Shown in pieces: positions 6,792 through 11,271 of a stretch of DNA of 11,271 nt (its first letter is position 1; every line of letters starts with the position of its first letter). Origin of the DNA: Krumholzibacterium sp965370495 (GTDB taxonomy: Bacteria > Krumholzibacteriota > Krumholzibacteriia > Krumholzibacteriales > Krumholzibacteriaceae); NCBI GenBank assembly GCA_965370495.1, contig CBDUUV010000082.1:1-11271 (forward strand), in the 5' to 3' direction. A model generated the notes under the pieces. It saw nothing but the letters and a program-made list of their open reading frames with translations, was not told the DNA's origin and made no database searches. The translations under genes were made by a program, and so were the position numbers.

Positions 6792-7607
6792 ATGAAGATA
6801 AGCAATGTGTTGAGATTTGTCGTTTTTGCTCTTGTTACCATCTTTATTCTTGTTTCGGGCCACGATCTGAATGCCCAGGAAAGGAAAGGAAAAGGCAAAA
6901 AAAGAACCGGAAAGGAGAAAAAAACCGAGGAAAGAATCAAGATAGAAAAGAAAGCAAATATTGAGAGTCGAGATTCCCTGACCAGGGATAATAAAAAAGA
7001 CCATTACAAACCAAAGAAACTGAAGGAAAAAGCGAAAATGGAATGGGAAGGTGGCACTCCGCCTGGATGGTCAAGAGGCGAAAAATCCGGCTGGAGCGGA
7101 ACCGGCGCACCTCCCGGCAAGATGAAGAAAAACGAGAATCACAACAAGGAAATCAAGAAACAATACCCCCCCGGATCGGAAAACTGGAAAGAAAATAAAA
7201 AGAAAAAATGGGATAAATCCCTCGATAAAGCAAAGGAACGTATTCGCAGTAAGGCGCGTCAGCGGAAAGAAACGACTGAAGAGTACGAGGAAAGCGCTGT
7301 CAGGTCGGTCGAAGGAGCCGCTAGAGAGGGCGTTCCCATTGAACGTGCCGAAACTATAGTCGAAAAAGCGATCGAACGCGATATGAAGGGCGAGGAGATC
7401 GAAAAACTGACTCGAGCTATATCGTACGGCGCGGACAAGAACGTCGATTACGAAAAACTCGATTCCTTTATAAGTAAAAAGGTCGATTCAGGAGAGCGCG
7501 GCGACGAACTGGCCATTTCGATTTACAAGAAAGTTGACAGTGGAAGCATGGAAAAAGTCAAGGAAGAAAAGGAGTCATGGTATAAAAGGATATTTAAAAG
7601 GAACTGA
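6792..7607 (+). CDS. Secreted, highly basic protein with PPGW/PPG motifs (hypothetical)
   Basis: The protein has 271 residues from the ATG giving MKISNVLRFV, chosen because AAAGGAG lies 8 nt upstream and the signal peptide begins there. Residues 1-28 are a Sec signal peptide ending HDLNA|QE, so the mature protein is periplasmic or outside. Residues 30-85 and 111-165 are extremely rich in Lys, Glu and Arg and probably disordered. Between them sits 'TPPGWSRGEKSGW' with a second PPG soon after (about 89-109), a motif seen in various uncharacterised secreted bacterial proteins; a third PPG is at 126-128. The C-terminal part (about 165-255) looks helical, with loosely repeated units ('REGVPIERAETIVEKAI', 'ISYGADKNVDYEKLDSFISK'). 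No enzyme motif is visible. The net positive charge suggests contact with acidic polymers such as LPS, polyphosphate or nucleic acid, but that is inference. It stands alone downstream of a terminator. Confidence 0.85.
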   Translation: MKISNVLRFVVFALVTIFILVSGHDLNAQERKGKGKKRTGKEKKTEERIKIEKKANIESRDSLTRDNKKDHYKPKKLKEKAKMEWEGGTPPGWSRGEKSGWSGTGAPPGKMKKNENHNKEIKKQYPPGSENWKENKKKKWDKSLDKAKERIRSKARQRKETTEEYEESAVRSVEGAAREGVPIERAETIVEKAIERDMKGEEIEKLTRAISYGADKNVDYEKLDSFISKKVDSGERGDELAISIYKKVDSGSMEKVKEEKESWYKRIFKRN

Positions 7608-7684
7608 CCATAAAGGGCTGAATTCAACGGCACTTTCTGCTTCCTGTATCTAAGATAATTGCCTCCATGCAAAAAGGGGCACGC

Positions 7685-7822
7685 ATGTCAAGGCTGGTCT
7701 GAGAAATATGCAAGACGGTCCATGAAACCGATGAGAAGTATTGTCCTCAATGCGGACCGGGTTACAACCATACCTATAATTTCAACAGCGATGATTACCT
7801 CAACGTGCAGGTGCCACACGTA
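7685..7822 (+). pseudogene. Small zinc-ribbon ORF interrupted by an in-frame TGA at the first Cys position
   Basis: Reading from ATG 7685 (GGGG 5 nt upstream) gives MSRLV, then TGA (7700-7702), then 'EICKTVHETDEKYCPQCG'. With Cys at the TGA, the ligands would be C-x2-C-x10-C-x2-C followed by Gly, exactly the spacing of common bacterial zinc ribbons ('CPKCGxxxxxxxxxCPxCG'). The remaining Cys codons are at 7709, 7742 and 7751. Downstream the frame stays open ('GYNHTYNFNSDDYLNVQVPH') and runs antisense into the 3' end of the protease gene, stopping at 7952-7954; the end given here is where the convergent gene begins. Either a Cys codon (TGT/TGC) mutated to TGA and this is a decayed gene, or TGA is read as selenocysteine. 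I see no strong SECIS hairpin; CGGT/ACCG at 7716-7730 is only 4 bp. Decay is more likely. Confidence 0.5.
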
Positions 7823-8902
7823 CTATTTGACCAGCAGCATCTTTCCTGTTTTCATGTCATGTCCGGTCCTGATCGCATAGAAATATATTCCGCTACCGAC
7901 ACTTGTTCCACTATTGGACCTTCCATCCCAGAATACATTGAGCTGCCCGCCTGAAACATTGCCACTGTATAGATTTCTCACAAGCGTTCCATTGACATTG
8001 TAGATCTTGACATCGACATCATATTGATTGTCTGCAAGGCCAAACTCAGCACGGATCGTAGTAGAGGGATTGAACGGGTTCGGATAATTCACAGCAGATA
8101 GTATAATACCTGGAAGAATTACTTCATCCAGGGAAGCAACAGTCATAGAGACAAGGGAAATAAAATAGTCACTCAGCCCATATACTTCATCAGGCAATAC
8201 AAGCTCAGGGTTTTCTATCGTCCCTGAATAATTTGCAGCCTCGCACCCGAAAAGGAATCTGAAATCCTCGGCAAATATCTCCTTGGGCCTGTTTGCATGC
8301 ACCGATGTACAGGAATATTCAGAATCTCCCAGTATGCCCCGAAGAGCAAGAAAATCACCCCATCCTTCTTCATCCGAGTCGAGGAGAAAACGGTTATGGA
8401 TACAATGTCCAATCTCGTGAGTAACAGTAAAAGCTGCTATTTCATAACTTATATCGAGAACGCCCGGTGAGAGGAATATAGTCATTCCATCAGCAGTGCT
8501 TCCTGGTACAAACCTTCTTGGCAGTGGAAGAACAAAAATATCGATTTCAATAAATACCCCACCTTCTCCCATGTCTATACCGGCAACAGCTGACAGAATA
8601 TCATCCGTGTCCATTGGGTGAAACGATCCATCCCCCTTGTTCACTATAACCGGATCTGAAACATCTTCGACAAGAACGTAACCGACATGTTCTGGAGGAT
8701 AGAATACAAGCCTGCCATCACTATCGCGGCTGATCATGGAATCTATGATCAGTTCAGGGGAATAGATATTCACCTTGACACCATTTTCCAGTGAATAAAC
8801 CGCTGGGTAATACTCCGCAAAAACTGAAGCGGCATCAAACGGCAAAACAGCCAGCACAAGAATCGTAATTACCAGTAACTTATTGCATTTTATGGGGTTC
8901 AA
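7823..8902 (-). CDS. Secreted zinc metalloprotease-like protein with FlgD/T9SS-type C-terminal domain
   Basis: The protein has 359 residues from a TTG start at 8902, chosen because AGGAG lies upstream and a clean signal peptide then begins at once (MNPIKCNKLLVITILVLAVL...SVFA|EYY, cleavage near 29). An ATG 29 codons upstream has no ribosome-binding site and would bury the signal peptide. Residues 160-172 carry the zincin motif HEIGH (H162, E163, H166). 'RPKEIFAEDFRFLFG' (205-219) supplies a candidate third ligand (E208 or E212), as in gluzincin-like secreted proteins. The end (about 272-359) starts 'NYPNPFNPSTTI' and contains 'VKIYNVNGTLVRNL', 'WDGRSNSGTSVGSGIYFY' and 'GKMLLVK': the FlgD-Ig-like/T9SS type A sorting domain common in FCB bacteria. 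This suggests export through the outer membrane or surface attachment. The substrate is unknown. Confidence 0.88.
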   Translation of the reverse strand: MNPIKCNKLLVITILVLAVLPFDAASVFAEYYPAVYSLENGVKVNIYSPELIIDSMISRDSDGRLVFYPPEHVGYVLVEDVSDPVIVNKGDGSFHPMDTDDILSAVAGIDMGEGGVFIEIDIFVLPLPRRFVPGSTADGMTIFLSPGVLDISYEIAAFTVTHEIGHCIHNRFLLDSDEEGWGDFLALRGILGDSEYSCTSVHANRPKEIFAEDFRFLFGCEAANYSGTIENPELVLPDEVYGLSDYFISLVSMTVASLDEVILPGIILSAVNYPNPFNPSTTIRAEFGLADNQYDVDVKIYNVNGTLVRNLYSGNVSGGQLNVFWDGRSNSGTSVGSGIYFYAIRTGHDMKTGKMLLVK

Positions 8903-9327
8903 TGCAACACACTCTCCTGTCAGAGACACACTTATCCCTATTACCCTGTTCCTGTATTGCAACAGGTGTTCCCTTGAAGGGATATCCATAAATTAAGAAA
9001 CCTGATATCTAAACCTGCTTCACAGAAAACAGGCAACAGGGACACTGACAACCCATTTTATCTTCCATGTTTTCTTTGACTTAGAGTGATTTGTACTGCG
9101 GGCTGGACTCGCTCCATCAATGCAGATAAAAATATTGTAACCCGGTTAAGAATCAGAATCTTTGAATAGCAATTGTTGGAAAATTGGGGGAAAACCCCCA
9201 GCCTGGAGAGCGCCACAGAAAGATTAATCTTTATATCTATCTGTCAATTCACACGTTACAATTCCCTATTAGCATTGTAAAAGATACCCACCGGATAAGC
9301 CTGAGGAATTCTGAACCCATCAGATTT
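8903..9327. other. 425-bp intergenic region with a dyad and a probable terminator
   Basis: This lies between the Omp85 stop and the protease start, both on the minus strand. It holds the hairpin at 9184-9201 (separate entry) and a 16-bp dyad, CCTGT-ATTGCA-ACAGG (8951-8966), about 50-64 nt before the protease start codon. GCAACAGG occurs twice (8959-8966 and 9033-9040). I saw no convincing -35/-10 pair and no supported gene. An open frame from TTG 9184 on the plus strand overlaps the Omp85 gene and is judged spurious. Confidence 0.5.
9184..9201 (-). terminator. Probable intrinsic terminator downstream of the Omp85 gene
   Basis: On the minus strand the sequence reads TGGGGG, a TTTT loop, then CCCCCA, followed by ATTTTCC: a 6-bp G/C stem (7 with a G-U pair) and a short T-rich tail, about 125 nt after the Omp85 stop codon. 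The stem is strong but the T tract is modest, and the distance from the gene is long. Confidence 0.45.
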
Positions 9328-10848
9328 TCAGAATTGTGTGTTGGAAGTTATATAGAATACGGGGTCGCTTTCCTCACTTACAGCACACTCAACACGGATA
9401 ATATCCTGGAGCGGTGAAAGAAACTCAAAACCAAACCCTCCCGAGGTGTAGAACCTCGAGTCAACCAGATCATCGAAACAATCCATCAGGGCACCAATGC
9501 CTGTAAATACAACTCCATTGATCGCCAAATCGAATCTTCCGATAACAGGAACCCTGAAGACGACAGGGCCATATATCCGCTTTCTCCACTGAAGTGATCC
9601 TACAACTCTCGATCTTCCCCGGTAGTCACCAGTGAATCCTCTCAACTCGGTCTTCCCTCCAAGCCTCATACTATAGAAAGAAGGCAGGTCACCGTCGCGG
9701 TTATCAGCATCGATGGCAAAAATCAGCGTACCCTTGTCGCGTACCGGGATATAAAGGTTACTTATAAATCTGTAGAAAGCATACTGCTGTTTATGCCCGT
9801 GGACCGAACTATAACGATTTACACTGAAAGCGGTGAGATATCCCCGCATAGGAGCGATATAATTATCCCTGCTGTCATATGAAAGGGCCATTCCGAAGGA
9901 AATCAGTAACTGGCGCATCCATACACCGGCCGGTTCATTCACATTCCCTTCGATCGACAATCTCGACAGCCTTCCTTCCAAAGAAAAGCTGGGTGTCAAC
10001 CAGACCTGCTTTACTCTGTTGCGCGTCAGAGGCAGGCCGACCGATACCCTGCCCCCGTTTCGATCCTTGATAAAATCATCGCCATCAGGTTCTTTAATCC
10101 TTACATAATTAAAGATACGTGTGCTAAGCCTCAGCCTGCAACCACCGACCCATGGTGCATACCATGTAACTGCTCCTCCCCGTTCCCTGGTCGGGCGTTC
10201 TTCAAACGTTATCAGAAGATCCTCGCCGACTCCCCTGAAGTTTTTGACCCTCCACCGGATTCCGAGACTCAATCCTTTGTCAATATCATAGTTAGCAATG
10301 GGAAGCGGATACTTCATAAACAAACTGGAACGTTCCTCGACATGAACCTCTACCCTGCACCTGCCCGGGCTGCATTGCTCTACCCGAATTTCCACGGCCG
10401 AAAAAAAACCAAGGCCCCTTAGATACGAGGTATCCCTGAATACAAGCTTGTCATCGAGTTTTTCTCCCTGCCTGCTCGCCATTTCACGAATAATAGTCTT
10501 CGGCCTGGTAGAACTGTTTCCTGTAACAATGATCGTATCTATGATACTTCCAAGATGAGGTTTAAGGGTTTTTTTTATCTCCTTCCGGCTTGGAAGCAAA
10601 CCGGAATCCATACCAGAAACAACGCTGAAACCGAATCTCCCGGCAAGTGCCTGAAAAAATGAGCCGGAATGATCCCGGGCACTTTCTGATGAAGATCCAG
10701 TCCACCGCGACTTTTCCACAGGCTGTGCGGCCAGGGAATTCTCACTACCGGACATGCCGGAATTCGGCATCTCTTCCGCATCCAACCTGTGCGTATGGAT
10801 GAGAATCAATGTGAATGAGAATAAGATAAGAAATGTCTTAAGATTCAA
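9328..10848 (-). CDS. Omp85/BamA-TamA-like outer-membrane protein with one recognisable POTRA domain
   Basis: The protein has 506 residues from TTG at 10848, preceded by GGAG at 9 nt. Residues 1-24 are a Sec signal peptide (MNLKTFLILF...RLDA|EE). Residues 25-95 are a Ser-rich linker without clear structure. One POTRA domain spans about 103-173 ('IIDTIIVTGNSSTRPKTIIR', 'SYLRGLGFFSAVEIRVE', 'CRVEVHVEE') with two Cys (C159, C164) that could form a disulphide. The rest (about 178-506) is an Omp85-type beta-barrel: 'YDSRDNYIAPMRGY' (324-337), the lid-loop signature 'ELRGF' (401-405), and a C-terminal Phe (F506) as in beta-signals. BamA has five POTRAs and TamA three, so this is a short member of the superfamily. 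It may assemble or secrete other proteins, or act in lipid transfer; the sequence does not decide. It has its own candidate promoter. Confidence 0.88.
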   Translation of the reverse strand: MNLKTFLILFSFTLILIHTHRLDAEEMPNSGMSGSENSLAAQPVEKSRWTGSSSESARDHSGSFFQALAGRFGFSVVSGMDSGLLPSRKEIKKTLKPHLGSIIDTIIVTGNSSTRPKTIIREMASRQGEKLDDKLVFRDTSYLRGLGFFSAVEIRVEQCSPGRCRVEVHVEERSSLFMKYPLPIANYDIDKGLSLGIRWRVKNFRGVGEDLLITFEERPTRERGGAVTWYAPWVGGCRLRLSTRIFNYVRIKEPDGDDFIKDRNGGRVSVGLPLTRNRVKQVWLTPSFSLEGRLSRLSIEGNVNEPAGVWMRQLLISFGMALSYDSRDNYIAPMRGYLTAFSVNRYSSVHGHKQQYAFYRFISNLYIPVRDKGTLIFAIDADNRDGDLPSFYSMRLGGKTELRGFTGDYRGRSRVVGSLQWRKRIYGPVVFRVPVIGRFDLAINGVVFTGIGALMDCFDDLVDSRFYTSGGFGFEFLSPLQDIIRVECAVSEESDPVFYITSNTQF

Positions 10849-10896
10849 AAGCGCAGACTCCAGCTCCTCATTTCCAATGGATGCAACTTATAGCTA

Positions 10897-10925
10897 AAGA
10901 TAATAAGGAACCAGCACGCTGTAAA
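10897..10925 (-). promoter_or_regulatory. Candidate promoter for the Omp85 gene
   Basis: On the minus strand TTTACA (10925-10920, 5/6 to consensus) is separated by 17 bp from TATCTT (10902-10897, 4/6). Transcription would begin near 10890, about 42 nt before the TTG start. It lies in the 90-bp gap after the upstream membrane-protein gene. This was read by eye only. Confidence 0.4.
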
Positions 10926-10938
10926 GTATTAACCTTTT

Positions 10939-11271
10939 TTATTCCGGCTCAGGGAGCGAGGGCCTTTTGTTGAGCATCAGCATCCCGCCCTTGGAAAGGA
11001 TGAAGGCTCCTGTCCCGGCAAACAGAGCAAGGAAATTCAAAAAAGCGCTCAAGCTCTTCAGGATTATCCTTGCTGGAATAAGATATGGAGCAAACCACAT
11101 CATGCCGGAAAGAAGGCCAAATATCGTCAACGCAAACAACCCTATAATACCCTTCACGAACATGGAATCACCATTGATGTTGATCTTTTCCACAATGACG
11201 TGGCCAAGAGCAAAAGCACTTACGAAGTACCCGACCATTATCAACGCAACCAGCGAGAGGACAAGCAGAAT
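10939..11271 (-). CDS. C-terminal end of a multi-pass membrane protein (5' truncated by window edge)
   Basis: The frame is open from the window edge to a TAA at 10939, giving 110 visible residues. Its first in-window Met is 9 codons in, but the preceding codons (ILLVLSLVALI) continue a hydrophobic helix, so the gene almost surely starts outside the window. About three or four transmembrane stretches are visible: the first about 25 residues (ILLVLSLVALIMVGYFVSAFALG), then 'GIIGLFALTIFGLLSGMMWF', and finally 'LNFLALFAGTGAFILS', with a short hydrophilic tail ending in RPSLPEPE. The spacing resembles the C-terminal membrane part of some bactofilin-like or 'polymer-forming cytoskeletal' membrane proteins, but this is a weak impression. 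It lies 90 bp upstream of the Omp85 gene on the same strand. Confidence 0.75.
   Translation of the reverse strand: MLLVLSLVALIMVGYFVSAFALGHVIVEKININGDSMFVKGIIGLFALTIFGLLSGMMWFAPYLIPARIILKSLSAFLNFLALFAGTGAFILSKGGMLMLNKRPSLPEPE

Noticed and set aside
7050..7070. TGGCAC in the basic-protein gene as a possible -24 element of a sigma-54 promoter.
   Set aside because: No TTGC-type -12 element at the right spacing, and it lies inside coding sequence with no gene start downstream.
8930..8960. Minus-strand sequence with CAGGGTAAT followed by AGGGATAA, resembling the two halves of the I-SceI homing site.
   Set aside because: The halves are in swapped order and no homing endonuclease or intron is present; coincidence.
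9184..9417. Plus-strand 77-codon frame starting at TTG 9184.
   Set aside because: It starts inside the G5/C5 hairpin, has no ribosome-binding site, and its last 90 bases are antisense to the end of the Omp85 gene.

Overview
The window looks like chromosomal DNA from a Gram-negative-type bacterium. It encodes an Omp85-family outer-membrane barrel, several Sec signal peptides, and a secreted metalloprotease ending in a FlgD/T9SS-like C-terminal domain with the 'NYPNPFNPSTTI' signature. That ending, an NtrC-type sigma-54 regulator and a large TPR protein that appears to enter a GAF-like domain together suggest the FCB group or a neighbouring uncultured phylum (Krumholzibacteriota, Eiseniibacteriota, Latescibacterota or Zixibacteria type). 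This placement is inference from protein style only. No tRNA, rRNA, CRISPR array, transposase or phage gene was seen.

Left part (1-4797, all minus strand). Reading in the direction of transcription, a Ppx/GppA phosphatase (4797-3664) overlaps by 8 nt an NtrC/NtrX-like sigma-54 response regulator (3671-2292). After a roughly 200-bp gap with a good sigma-70-type promoter comes a small secreted Asp-rich protein (2083-1769). It is followed 55 bp later by a long TPR protein (1713 to the window edge). The TPR gene has no stop inside the window but is an unbroken 571-codon frame, and it accounts for the whole first 1.7 kb.

Middle (4797-7607, plus strand). rlmN (23S rRNA/tRNA A2503/A37 methyltransferase) diverges from ppx with only 46 bp between the two start codons, and its candidate promoter covers the ppx start codon. 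A 409-bp leader/intergenic region then precedes a short RRM-type RNA-binding protein with a glycine-rich tail. The leader holds overlapping hairpins, a T8 tract and a small palindrome that places the Shine-Dalgarno in its loop. A strong hairpin terminator follows. Next is a secreted, extremely Lys-rich protein with PPGW/PPG motifs.

Right part (7608-11271). A broken or recoded small zinc-ribbon ORF carries an in-frame TGA exactly where the first zinc-ligand Cys is expected. On the minus strand lie a secreted HEIGH metalloprotease with a FlgD/T9SS-like tail, an Omp85 protein with one recognisable POTRA domain, and the C-terminal end of a multi-pass membrane protein cut by the window edge. Three genes (rlmN, the protease and the Omp85 gene) are best started at TTG.

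The most interesting points are the small exported protein placed directly before a TPR regulator-like gene, the Ppx/response-regulator overlap, the TGA-for-Cys zinc ribbon, and the structured leader of the RRM gene.
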